64,000 nt of DNA, taken from Symsagittifera roscoffensis. Taxonomy: Eukaryota > Xenacoelomorpha > Acoela > Convolutidae. Position 1 is the stretch's first letter; every line of letters begins with the position of its first letter. The stretch is taken from positions 51,595,220-51,659,219 of the forward strand of contig NC_087063.1 in NCBI RefSeq assembly GCF_963678635.1. The letters run 5' to 3'. Shown one piece after another: positions 35,914 through 46,145 of this stretch. The notes beneath the pieces are model-generated. The model made no database searches, was not told the DNA's origin, and saw only the letters and a list, made by a program, of their open reading frames with translations. The position numbers were made by a program, and so were the translations under genes.

Positions 35914-36345
35914 TTACATAAAGTTACTGATAGAATTCACCACATGCACATCATGAACATTATTCAATTTCTTCTGAAAGAAATTAAAAAGAAGAAATGC
36001 TGAATAAATTGCGTAAAATCCACCAAAATTATCAGTCTTTTGTAGCTTTCGAGGAACCATTCGTCGAAACTTTTTTGTCAAAAAGGGGTAAGTTGATCTC
36101 TTTCTTCCCAAAGAGTCAGCAAAGTAGTAGCTTTTATCCAGTCGATCAACCATAATCCAGTGTTATCCTCTATCATTGCTTGGGGCTAAGTTAAAAAATG
36201 CAAAAGAGTTTTTTGTTAGTTGAGGTGGTGTATCAGAAGGGTATGATCCCATGTACTTGAACATGAGCTCTGGAATTCTCTCAAAAAATTGCAAAAGTAA
36301 AAAATTATCGATCTTTGCAATTGTAGGTTGATTTACAACTAAAAA
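35914..36345 (-). pseudogene. Polinton adenain-like cysteine protease
   Basis: The frame contains HWIMVD (catalytic His region), FADSLG (Asp region) and, at the place where the catalytic Cys belongs, DNFGGFYAIY, in which that Cys is Gly. The upstream part (RIPELMFKYMG, then SDTPPQLTKN and FNLAPSND) is in the same frame but is cut by a TAA at 36163-36165 just before HWI. Proteases of this family cleave capsid precursors during virion maturation. Both the stop and the missing Cys would abolish activity. Confidence 0.82.
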
Positions 36346-36396
36346 GAAATTGATAGTTTGATAGTGTACTTTAGGATTAAAAAAAAGAATAATGAC

Positions 36397-36657
36397 TTAC
36401 ACACATTTAGGAATTGAATCAACAAGGTCCCATACACAAACCTTATGTAGTGGGAAAAAATTATTGAAAACTGTTTTACAGTTTAGGTTGAAGAAGTGTC
36501 TCGGGTTTTCAATTAAACAGCATTCCTTCTCTATTTTTTCTGGAGCTTTAGGTCTGAAGAAAAACAAAACAGATAGTTCAGAGATAATAACAAAGAAAAG
36601 TCCCAAAAAAGTTACAATATTTTTATAGGAACCTGAAAACTCAAAACAATTAAACAT
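36397..36657 (-). CDS. Small Polinton ORF with one membrane segment
   Basis: The ATG lies inside the end of the capsid gene (ATGTTTAA overlap of start and stop). The 87-residue frame is open to TAA at 36397. It has a hydrophobic segment (IVTFLGLFFVIISELSVLFF) and no recognised domain. Overlap with the capsid gene suggests translation coupling or a compact viral layout. Its function is unknown. Confidence 0.45.
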   Translation of the reverse strand: MFNCFEFSGSYKNIVTFLGLFFVIISELSVLFFFRPKAPEKIEKECCLIENPRHFFNLNCKTVFNNFFPLHKVCVWDLVDSIPKCV

Positions 36658-37963
36658 TTTTAGCGATTTTTCCGAATTTGTCAATTTGAATGTTTGATAA
36701 TCTTTCTCCCAAGACTATTACTTCTGTTACTTGCTCCAAGGGAAATTCGAAAAACAATTCTAATCTCAAGCTTTCACCAGTAAGTTCTGGATAATGCAAC
36801 TGTTCAGCTGCATCCTGTAGTGAAGTCAAGTCGAAAACTATAATATAGTGATTTTGAAAGTCTTCCATAGGAAGAGCTGGAAAATCTTCGCTAAACTGCA
36901 TTGCTTTCTTTGTTGTAACACAGTGACCACAAGGAGAAGTTGTATCTAATGAAATAATTGCTCTACCGCCCCGAATATTTCTAAGCTCTCTCAAATGAAA
37001 TTGTTGATAATTGAAAGGATTTTCATGAAAAGATCCCGCAACAGCCTAATTTGAGTTCATTGCAACAGCTATCCTTCTGATTGGGGCATTATTGAAAACA
37101 TTTTCCTGAATAAACTGTTTTTGACGAGATGGAATGATAAAGGTTCTTGCTATAGTTTCCATGTTATTGTAATGAACATGTTCCCTTTCCAGATTCTATT
37201 GCAAATATTGATGATTAGGTTCAGCTACTAAAACTCTTCTCGTAAACGGTAAACATTCAACAATTTTCAGACTAACATTTGGATTATCAGACCGCAAGTA
37301 AAAATTAGGTCTTGATCGAATTAGTTTAATTCGAACTTTGGTTTTTGGTAGTAATAATTTTTCACAAGTAAACAAGTCAATGGCTAGCCTGCCATAAAGT
37401 GAAAAAGTTATCACTGATCCTAAAGAACGTGCTCAATCAGTGAACGGATACATATCAAATGCTTCCGGATATTCTTCAAAACTATACCCGTGACAAGCAA
37501 GTGTTCTTTTTTTACTCACTGCTGACGAGTTGAATTCGTTCGATATTTGTGCTTTATGAAGATATAATCCATTGGCGTTGTAAGCCATTGTAAAATTAAA
37601 ATAAACTTCACAATTGGAGAATAGAGAATGTAGTATATTGTTTACATAAGTTAAGTAAGTTTGTGGTTCCTCATCTGAATTTTCCTCCGATTTTGCTTTA
37701 TGCTTTTTCTTTTATAAAAGCTTCAAACAATCTTCCTTTGCATAATTGAAGCTGTAAACTGTGGGGGTATAACGCATATTCAAATAAAGATTACGGTTCG
37801 TTTCAAATTCAAACTCAATACTGCTTTCATCCAGAGAAGTACTGGGAAATACTTCTTGTATGTATGATGATATTATTGTTTCCAAAACTGGGATTTTATC
37901 AAAAATCTCCAAAGAATTTGTAAAAGATCCGTACCAAAAATGACTACTTTGATTTACACTCAT
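36650..37963 (-). pseudogene. Polinton major capsid protein (double jelly-roll)
   Basis: Starts at the ATG 37961-37963 (MSVNQSSHFWYGSF). The N-terminal third (to 37712), the middle (37414-37196, with FSLYGRLAIDLFTCEKLLLP and RPNFYLRSDNPNVSL) and the C-terminal third (36994-36650, with FDLTSLQDA, YPELTGESLRLELFF and the end GKIAKNV) lie in different frames. Stops separate them, including a TGA just before the middle part. Order and landmarks match Polinton major capsid proteins. The gene is broken at several points. Confidence 0.85.
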
Positions 37964-38009
37964 TTTATCTTGTCAAAAATCAAAATTGTCTTTGCGAGAA
38001 CGACTGATT

Positions 38010-38335
38010 TTATGAACTACTTTTTCGAGAAATGGCTCTTCTTGTTCTACGCTTGGATTTCTTTTTTCCACCTCGCAATTGTTTTCGAACTGTTTTTGTT
38101 CCAATATTTTTTGCAAAAGTTTTGAGCTTTTTTGTCCTCTGACAACTTCTCCAATCTCTGGAGCAGCAATTTCAAATAAATCTGCTCCGATTCTTTTTGC
38201 AGCTGGGATTATATATTTTTTAATAAAGGGAATTGCAGTTCTCCCAAGAGTTTGTGCAAGAGCACCAAAACCTCTTCCACGCTGTCTTGCATATTCACGA
38301 AAAATCGGAAAATTAGCTCAACTTTGAGCAACCAT
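38010..38335 (-). pseudogene. Small basic Polinton virion protein (adenovirus pX/pVI-like)
   Basis: ATG at 38333-38335, then a stop TGA after five codons. The frame continues with RQRGRGFGAL, AIPFIKKYIIPAAKRIG and APEIGEVV, an amphipathic Gly/Lys-rich pattern seen in small virion proteins of Polintons and adenoviruses. A frame change near 38110 separates this from a very basic tail (RGGKKKSKRRTRR, another frame) ending at TAA 38010. It lies 12 nt downstream of the penton-like gene and just upstream of the capsid gene, the usual order. Confidence 0.75.
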
Positions 38336-38347
38336 ATCAAGTATAAA

Positions 38348-39200
38348 TCAAAAATGATTATCCGAAATCTTGCGAAACAAGAGAACAACTCGTGTAATTC
38401 CTACGGACACAAAGAAAATTTTTTTCACCTGTTGTATCCCTTAGTTCTATTTTTATGCTGTGGAAAGAGTTTTTTTAACAATTTTCTAAATTGTAGATTT
38501 GTAAAGGATTGATAACTCGTTTACTCTCTTGTAGATATAATATCTCCAATTTTTAATTTGGAAATGAAAGAAATACAACGCAGTAAAGGAGTTTTTGTAT
38601 CGCCAACTATATTATATTCTTTAATATCACTATAAATCGTTAGGGAGTGTATTCTTATAATGTCATAAGAATACTGAGGATAATGCGGTCCTTTTCTTTT
38701 TATTATAACACCTGTCTGATTTTGTTCTAAATCACAAACCAAAATGTGACTCAAACCGGCACTTTGAATAGTAAACACTGATTGATCCTCAGGTAAATGA
38801 ATGGCAATTTTTTGTGTTATCTTATCTACTGATACATAAATACCATTACATTCTTATTTTTGTGCACCTATACGTTTTTGATCTTTGTCATTCATAGCTA
38901 CAACTATGTCAACAATACTTGGATACAATCCAGGTTCAATATGCATCGGTTGAAACTTTCTTTTTTCCTCACGACTTTCCATCTATGAAAGTAAACTTTC
39001 CCTCTGTAACATTTTGCTACAATGAAAAGTACGATATTGCTGAAATAGCAACCTCCCATTCTCCTTTTAGATGTATTTGTTCCGGTAGAAAATTTGTAAA
39101 GGAACTGAGACTATTATTCGGATAACAATTAAAAGAAGCTTTAGAAACTAGCTCAATAGTAAAAGAATCCAAGACAACTGAGCGATAGAAATTCAATTTA
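38348..39200 (-). pseudogene. Polinton penton-like minor capsid protein (single jelly-roll)
   Basis: Landmarks in order are NNSLSSFTNFLPEQIHL and GEWEVAISA, then (other frame) RKFQPMHIEPGLYPSIVDIV, and HYPQYSYDIIRIHSL with YNIVGDTKTPLLRC and KLKIGDIIST. A C-terminal part in frame after the TAA at 38521 follows. The gene ends at TGA 38348-38350 in a third frame. It matches the conserved minor capsid (penton) protein that forms virion vertices. At least four breaks (stops near 38521 and 38855 and frame changes at both ends) inactivate it. Confidence 0.78.
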
Positions 39201-40110
39201 AAAAATGACTGACCTTTAATCTGAGCATTTTCTCAGCTCTTTTTACTAAAGTTTTCCCAAAATTTCTTCTTTTTCGAGATCTTTGATGATGTATGTAGGA
39301 TGTTTTTTTTGTAGATATTGCCGAAGTTTCAAAAATTTCATCTGTAAACTGTGGCTTGTATCTTTTTCGGAACGGAATATCATTTTTCGAAATTCAAACT
39401 CTATCACCAATTATGAATTTTGGTTATAAAGATTTCTTGACCGATTTGTTATACAATATTGATAACAAATCACTGTTTTTCACATCTCTAGGAGACTTTT
39501 CAATTGATCGATTTTTGCGACAGTTCAATGTAGAAACAAATTGCTGCAACTTGGGGACAAATTTTTTTTCACGATCTTCAATGTAACGATATATTATATG
39601 TTCTAAAGACTGAAGTGCTCTCTCTGCAAATGCAGCTTTTGTTTCACTCATTGTTTAGTAAACTTTAATATCTTTCTCCATGCAAAATTTTTTAAAAGTT
39701 CCCCCATAATCTGTTCCTTTATCAACCCAAAGTTTTTCAGGAGTGTTTTTTCGAGAAATAATTTTTCTGAAAGCTTGTAAAATGTTTTTGGCATACTTTG
39801 TTTTCATTGTTTGAACTCTGACAAATCTCAATAAAATATCTACTGCAACTAATAGATACTTGACTCGATTTTTTTGACTAACTAACTTGTCTACAAAAGC
39901 CAAATTCATACACCAGATTTCATTGATAAATTTAGAAAAAGCTTGAAAATTTCGGAAACACCTGATTGGTGGACCAATTTTTGTATACGATGTCTTGGTT
40001 TGTAAGAACTTTTCTACTTTCTTTTTTGATAAACCACTCGCTTTACTCAAGTTTTGAATAGAACCGTACGCAGCTCTACCCCTAGAACACAATCTGTTTA
40101 GTCTTACCTT
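39197..40110 (-). pseudogene. Polinton retroviral-type integrase with C-terminal chromodomain-like part
   Basis: The frame 40173-39658 holds YGSIQNLSKASGLS (helix-turn-helix-like), PPIRCFRNFQAFSK, then EIWCMNLAFVD and KLWVDKGTDYGG. After an in-frame TAA near 39657 it resumes with ETKAAFAERALQSL and NCRKNRSIEKSPRDVKNSDLL. The third and second acidic residues of the D-D-E triad are present, but the first Asp (WCMDLAF in relatives) reads Asn. The C-terminal RFKxG/chromodomain-like part (about 39424-39197) is frame-shifted. Integrases insert the element DNA and create the 6-bp duplication. Confidence 0.88.
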
Positions 40111-40111
40111 T

Positions 40112-40510
40112 TCACATTTTGAAAGGGATCGAAGTACCTCTATTTTTTGCTTTGGGATTCTTGTTAATAACAAGTTTAGGAGGAAGTTGAGTTGCTTCCA
40201 AAATAGTAAAGTAAATATCTGGAAAATTGGTGTTTTTTTGCTTTATTGCGCACAAAAAGTCTACAATAGATTCTTTTGTATCTCGAGTATCTAGTTTATT
40301 ATTGTCTGACTTGCTGGGAGAATTCAAAATTAAATCAATAATGTGTTCATTGTTGCTCGTTCTCAACCTCGCATTTACATCACTTTGAACGAAATCAAAA
40401 GTTTTTGGTACAATCTCCTCTTTTTCTTACTTTTGTTCCAATTCTTTTTTTCTTAGTAGCGTACTTTGTGATTGATAAACTGAGTACGGAATTAAAACAA
40501 AGTGTTCCAT
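40112..40510 (-). pseudogene. Conserved-looking Polinton ORF next to integrase, function unknown
   Basis: The ATG at 40508-40510 begins MEHFVLIPYSVYQSQS. One in-frame TAA (40427-40429) interrupts the frame, which then continues without change through FDFVQSDVNAR, NEHIIDLILNSPS, IVDFLCAIKQK and ends RGTSIPFKM at 40112. Its single lesion makes it one of the best-preserved genes of the element. The regular secondary structure and its place between ATPase and integrase argue for a real gene. No domain is recognised. Confidence 0.6.
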
Positions 40511-40669
40511 ACTGTGTCAATCGTTTAATGACAAAAGGGTGATGATAGATATCAATTGTAACCCATTAGTTGAACTTAAAATATTTCTTCTTTTGTGTAG
40601 AGGAGTTCTTTTCTGGGTTGATTCTGAAATTTCTTTTCGATATTTTACTACCTTTTTTTTCCGAAGATC

Positions 40670-41440
40670 TCAAAGCTCTCCTCTTAATAGGTTTACTAAA
40701 CATTCGCTCAGAAACTGAATGAAATCTTTTGGGCAATTGAGAATGAATTTTTTCGAAGCCTTAGGGAAATATTTTGAAATATTGGGAGAATAGAGACGTA
40801 TTGTGTACTCATCGTCCAAAACCTTTGTCTCTACTCCAGATGGTAAGTGAAATTTTGTTGTAACTGAGCCACCATTAGAGCAAAACCTAAGTGAATCAAC
40901 TGTTTTTGGGTTTAAATCAATAAGTAATTGACCATAAGGAACAGATGTTGCATCTTGATACCACTCTTTCAATTGATATCCTAGACCTAGTTGTTGACTT
41001 ATTGTAATGATTTGTAAAACATCCCTCGGCGACTTGAACAAGACTCTCTGTGTATTTTGTAACTTTTCATCTCTTTCTAAATTGCTTTGATGAAATAAAT
41101 TGTGTTTGATAAATATTGTATTCAGTCCCCTGTGTCTCCCAGCAGTGGCAATTTTTACAAATTGTTTGGAGTTTGAAATTTCTTCACAAGAATCAGCAAA
41201 TATAAGCAAATACTTATTGGGAAGACTTTCAATGAAGTCAAACTCTACTCCTTGGATAAATTTAAGGTTGTTTCTTTGGATTTGACTATAAAGAGGTTGA
41301 TAATGCTGATAAAAATGAAAAAATTTGTGGAATGCTGGTTGAAAAAAACCAATTTTCAATCAATCAAAAATAAGATGAGATTTTCCAGATTCACTTGGTC
41401 CAACTAGGGAAACAAATTCGTTCTTCGGTAGATATTATTT
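40670..41440 (-). pseudogene. Polinton packaging ATPase (FtsK/HerA type)
   Basis: The P-loop GPSESGKS (about 41376-41402) is followed in frame by IFD and then a TGA near 41363. The rest of the frame (41359-40670) is open, with FYQHYQPLY, KYLLIFADSCEEI (Walker B region, with Ala where relatives have Asp), IATAGRHRGLNTIFIKHNLF, LFKSPRDVLQI and LIDLNPKTVDSLR. Such ATPases pump DNA into viral capsids. The stop and the Walker B change point to loss of function. Confidence 0.87.
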
Positions 41441-41784
41441 TATACATAGCTTTGGAGAAGGTAGAATATAACCGACTGTACTTGATAAGATAGCTACCCA
41501 AAATGTTGTTTCTTCACATGTTGTGGATAACATAATTCGAACGATTGCACATACTAGCATCAAAACTATAACAAAAAATGGCACCAAAAAACTAAAAAAG
41601 ATCTATTACATGTACGTCCAAACAATTTCCATGATTTTTGTTCATGATTTTCTTCATCAAAAACAAAATTTCCTAAATTTACGCGCTTTTCACATTGATC
41701 GACCATCTTAACTCTAAAAAGAAAAAGTTGACAATAAAATTTAATTAAAGTTTGAAAATGGTAGTAAATTTAGATTATTATAGC

Positions 41785-42263
41785 TTACAATTTGTTAAAA
41801 AAACATCGAGTCCATGTTCCGTAGGCAAATGCTTTTCTTTCTGCACAGTGAAGAGTTTTTGCATGACGAAATGGGTGGTTGCTACACCTCCAATCATATT
41901 CTTCATCTTTGAAAATCAAAAACTGAACTTTAGGGCAAGCGTAGTCATCCAAATTAAAAATCTTTGTTTAGGACAATTTAAAGTTCCGACAGAATCTTAA
42001 ATTTTTCATAACCTTTTGCAAAAAGTTCCGTTTCTGTGGCTTCTAGATTTTTTAAATATTTTTTCAAGTTCAGTATCTTTTTTGTAACCACTGCTCCAAT
42101 TGATTCCATGAAGATGCTTTGTACACCAAGAAGACTGGGATGTTGGTTTGAATTTTTTGGGAGGAAGAAAGAAATATCCTACAGTTTGTCCATCCTTTTA
42201 AACTCCTAACTCTTTCACTATATTGTTTTCAATACATTCAATATCCAAAACAACTAGACTCAT
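41785..42263 (-). pseudogene. Polinton ORF, possible DEDD exonuclease-like fold
   Basis: ATG at 42261-42263 begins MSLVVLDIECIEN. A TAA after about 23 codons and later frame changes break it. Landmarks are VVLDIE (acidic pair on a beta strand), WCTKHLHGINWSSG, KGYEKFKIL, LDDYACP, RCSNHPFRH and HCAERKAFAYG. The order of DxE, HGIxW and HxAxxxA loosely recalls DnaQ-like 3'-5' exonucleases, though the full set of acidic residues cannot be confirmed. It is divergent from the + strand ORF 38 bp away. I have seen similar ORFs in Polintons, but the function is inference. Confidence 0.55.
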
Positions 42264-42301
42264 TCTGTTAACTGTTTTCTCTGGAGTTTTTTTTAGTTAA
42301 A

Positions 42302-43057
42302 ATGATTAACAATCAAACAATACATACACGGATGAAGCAAAAATTTCAACATATAAACAGAAAATTAATCCAGTCACGTGACCAAGAAAGCATGAGCTGG
42401 GTTATTTCCGTTTCCAGTGATATTTCCGTTTCCAGTGATTTTTACGAAAAATATATAGTAACCAATAATTTTTGTGTCTCTACCCACAATTCTTACTGTT
42501 CCTTGGAAAATTGTAAGTTCCACATAGTTCTGATTGGTTCATCTTTCGATCAAATTGTACAAAAAATGGGTAATTTTCGTTTTACATACCAAATTATCGA
42601 TTGTTTTTACACTCTGTACAAATACAGATTTTATTCGAATGTGATTTCATCAAATGGCGATGTTTTTGATCAACTTGACCGCGCTGTTGATGACAATTTG
42701 AAATGAAAAGAAGCAGAACAAAAGCCAACTGTTGCAAAGAAAAGACTCTTACGAAAAAAATTCAAACGTCACTATTTACGTTTTAACCAAAAACTAGCTT
42801 CCACACAAACTATTGGTTCAGCTTTTCTAGAAAGAGTTCGAAAAGTACAAAACTTAAAATATGAACATGATTTGTTAAAAATAATTGACCATTTTACTGA
42901 TGGTTATGGATTTGTAAATAAAGATCATAAAAATTTTTGATAATCCATCTAATTTCTCTCATATTGTTCACGAAATTACCAAAAATTTCGAAGAAGAAAA
43001 AAACTCTCCGTTGTCAAAAAATTTGCAAAAATATTTCAAACATGTAAGAAAGATGTA
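42302..43057 (+). pseudogene. Unrecognised + strand Polinton ORF, about 250 residues
   Basis: The ATG at 42302 opens a frame to TGA 42704-42706. The same frame then runs on through a basic helix (KKRLLRKKFKRH), FLERVRKVQNL and DGYGFVNKD to a stop near 42938. A +1/-1 change leads on to HEITKNFEEEK and a stop at 43057. An 18-bp duplication gives ISVSSD twice near 42405-42440. CSLENCKFHIVLI is a compact core pattern. No family is recognised. Its position, sharing an upstream region with the exonuclease-like ORF, suggests a replication or accessory gene. Confidence 0.5.
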
Positions 43058-43074
43058 ATATTTCTTTTGATTTA

Positions 43075-43470
43075 CAAGAAGTTGCAAAAAACGTTTCAAT
43101 TCTTTTAACAAGTTGTAAAAAACGTTTCAATTTTTTTGACAGAATGCGAAAAACGTATTTTTAACAAGTAGTAAAAAATGTTTCAATTTTTTTGACAAAA
43201 TGTCAAAATTGTATCATTTTTTTTTTGACAAAATTGGAAAAGTGTTTCACTTTTTTAACAAGACGCCAAAAGTGTTTCATTTTTTTCCCTACAAATGCAG
43301 AAAGTGTTTCATTTTTTTCGACAAAATGCGAAAAGTGTTTTACTTTTTTCGATAAAATGCGAAAAGTGTTTCAATGTTTTTTGACAAGATGCGAAAAGTG
43401 TTTCACTTTTTCGATAAAATGAAGAAAAAAAAAGTGTTTCAATTTTTTTCTACAACGTGCTAACAGTGAG
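43075..43470 (+). repeat. Tandem array of a 30-40 bp unit inside the Polinton
   Basis: About eleven degenerate copies of GACAAAATGCGAAAAGTGTTTCA followed by TTTTTTT (two runs) lie head to tail directly after the + strand ORF. Units vary in the T run and at two or three positions. The array reads open on the + strand only because the units lack stops. Confidence 0.9.
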
Positions 43471-43739
43471 TGAGTTTTTTGGCAAGATGCAAAAACCATT
43501 AGGTAAATTTTTACTTGTGTACAATTTTTCTAGTGTTTTCCGAGTATGTGTGCAAACCTTGTTCCAGTTTCTTAACATATGGGCGAGTTCGGAGCACTAA
43601 ATTAAGTTTTAATTGTTTTTCAAAGGTTTACCCTGAACGTCTCATCTCTTCTCATAATTAAAATGAAATCGAATAAAAAAATTAATTACAGAAAACGAAG
43701 TCAATACCAAACAACATTTATTTACAAAAACATTTAATC

Positions 43740-44100
43740 GAAGAGCTGTCGAGCAGCAGAAGAGTTCTGGAGGTTCTCTATAGAACACAGAGCTGGACGA
43801 GGTTCCATTGCTGGTGGTTGTTGTGGAGGAATGTTCTGAGGCGTCATTGTTTCTGAGAAACCCTCATCTTCATCTATTGTGATGGGGTTTTCGGCTGTAC
43901 TGCGTCCTCCCACGGAAAGAGGAAGTCGTCGAATGGTTGAGCTACAAATCTTGAGTCTGGAATCTCGGGGTAGTTCCTTCCCACATGATCAGAAACTTCC
44001 TCCATCATTTGCATTGTTCCAAGTTGGTTCTCTGTGATGGGAACTTGCATCATATGATGTTCGTTGAAATCCCTTCGCATCACGTCCACCATGTGCTAGA
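43740..44100 (-). pseudogene. Unrecognised - strand Polinton or host ORF, acidic and Pro-rich end
   Basis: The first part (44092-43874) reads VMRRDFNEHHMMQVP, then NQLGTMQMMEEV and PWEDAVQPKT. A second frame opens beside it and ends DEDEGFSE, PPQQPPAMEPRPAL and SSAARQLFD at TAA near 43740. AATAAA on the - strand lies about 30 bp further (43708-43713). The codon-like composition of the tail suggests genuine coding. A frameshift or a missed small intron separates the halves. A possible splice acceptor (CTAAGTCTAG) precedes the first part. No family is recognised. Confidence 0.45.
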
Positions 44101-44399
44101 CTTAGATTGGGATGTCCATTCGTGCCAGAAAAACTCCAGAGACTGTTTCTCGCACTTGAATTTGTAGTAGATCAGGCAAAAATTTGACAGAGTGCATGAG
44201 ATTGCTGTTTTGCACCGAGAAAATAATTTTGAGCAATAAACTGAGTTGAGGAGTAAACACAAGAAAGAGCTGAGGGAGGGGTAGCTGACGGAAGATAAGT
44301 TGAAATTAAGGTATTTAGAGGTGAGAGAGGAGGTAGTTGAAGGTAGTTAAGATGAAAATAAAATGATTTTTAGTTAGGAGTTAGGGGTACCTTCATTTC

Positions 44400-45296
44400 G
44401 AATGTATGGGTTTGACCAATCAGAATTGATGTTCCTTATTCTAATTGTAGGCATGTCCAATCAGATTTCAGCTTCCTTTAATAGCATTCTTGGATAGAAG
44501 TTGTGTCCAATCGGAAACAAAGCCCCGTTTTGGGTATTGTCGTTTCCAATCACAAAAATGTTCATTTTTGTTCTAGTTGTCGTATCCAATCAAACGACCC
44601 TTTTAAGGACTTAAATATTCCAAATAAGTAAAAATATACTCAAAAACAATTGCAAAAAAAAAATGACCAAAAGTTTTTTGCAGTAAAAATAAGAAATATT
44701 ACAGATATAAGTAACAAAAGAAATAAAATTATTAAAAAGTATTATCTCTGCAATTTTTTTCATCAATTTTTTTGAATTTTTTGTATGTAATCAATAAAAA
44801 AATGCTGACGTTGGAGTAGATAGTCAAGTTTTTTAATTTTTATGTAAATTTGGGAGGATAACTCAATTGATGTTCCTTATTTTAATTGTAGGCATGTCCA
44901 ATCAGATTTCAGCTTCCTTTTATGGCAATGTTGGATAGAAGTCGTGTCCAATCGGAAACAAAGCTCCGTTTTGGGTATTGTCGTTTTCAATCACAAAAAT
45001 GTTCAATTTTGTTCTAGTTGTCGTACCCAATCAGAAGACCCTTTTAAGGACTTAAATATTCCAAATAAGTAAAAATATACTCAAAAACAATTGCAAAAAT
45101 AAATGACCAAACGTTTTTTGCAGTAAAAATAAGAAATATTACAGATATAAGTAACAAAAGAAATAAAATTATTAAAAAGTATTATCTCTGCAATTTTTTT
45201 CCACAATTTTTTTGAATTTTTTGTATGTAATCAATAAAAAAATGCTGATTTTTGAGTAGATAATCAGGTTTTTTAATTTTTATGGAAATTTGGGAG
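44400..45296 (+). repeat. Tandem duplication of 440 bp rich in CCAATCA motifs
   Basis: Copies at about 44427-44866 and 44867-45296 (offset about 441 bp). Each contains four to five ATGTCCAATCAGA-type units (CCAATCA or CCAATCGG) spaced about 40-50 bp apart, then an AT-rich tail with AAGTATTATCTCTGCAATTT. The CCAATCA units recall CCAAT-box promoter elements. Confidence 0.85.
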
Positions 45297-45790
45297 GATA
45301 ACTCAAAGTTGACGAAATTTTCGAAGCAAAACTCTGGAAATCTGATTCCACACCGAATCAAGCAGGATTTTGAACTTTGAAAATCCTTAAAGAAATGAAA
45401 AAATAAAGAATTTTGCTGGGGAGTTTTTACAAATTTGGTTATTAGATGGGGGATAAAAAGAGTTTTTGATATCTTATCGTATGATGTTTTGAATAATTTC
45501 AAATTCTCGAGAATAAACAAAAATTTTTTCATTGTGAGGTGTATATCAGCCGTAAGTTTAAAACTTTGATACGCAATATGTGGATCAAAAGTAACCTCTT
45601 TGATCGAGTGAGTTTCTCTGAAGAGACCTTTACTTAGTCAAATAACTCTTTTTTGTACAATTAAGACGTCCAAAAAATTATGAAAAAAGTATGAGTCAAC
45701 ATCTATTTCATCAATTAGAAAATCAATTGGAATTTTTGCCTTTTTCTTGTAGAGTAACTCTAGGAAGCTCAAATGATTTTTGATTGACAT
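45182..45790 (-). pseudogene. Unrecognised - strand Polinton ORF, about 200 residues
   Basis: The ATG at 45788-45790 opens MSIKNHLSFLELLYKKK. A single TGA (45638-45640) interrupts it. The same frame then continues through HIAYQSFKLTADIHLT, KKFLFILENLKLF, FVKTPQQNSLFFHFF and CGIRFPEFCF to 45182. It is Lys/Phe-rich with no known motif. It is divergent from the polymerase gene 355 bp away, and its 3' end overlaps the CCAATCA duplication. Confidence 0.5.
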
Positions 45791-46145
45791 TTTTAAAATA
45801 AGGATTAGCGTTTTTTTAAAAAAAATAAACAGTGCACTTTTAGAAAATGCTGGAGTCTGGTTGGTTGATTTCCAACAAACAGTGTTACTAAAAGAATACT
45901 CAATTCTGATTGGTTGATTTTCTCTAAGAAAAAATAAGTAAAACTCATTTTATTCTGATTTTTTTTTCACGTTTAAAGCAATCGCTCTATACTTTGTATA
46001 ACTACTTGAAACTAATTTTTCAATAATTCAAAGTAAATACAAATGAACCAATATTTTTTGGGACTTTTTAAAACTCCGAATTTTGTAGGTGCCATGTACT
46101 TTTATTTAATCTTGCTACAAGCTAAATCTCCCACTTTTTTTTCAG

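Noticed and set aside
38079-39586. + strand frames over the penton, pX-like and integrase region
   Set aside because: They are antisense shadows of - strand Polinton genes with clear family motifs.
43192-43422. Phe/Lys-rich 76-residue frame
   Set aside because: It reads the tandem T-tract array; the repeat units simply lack stops.
43075-43470. CRISPR-like array
   Set aside because: Units are degenerate, with no unique spacers of fixed length, and the context is a eukaryotic Polinton.
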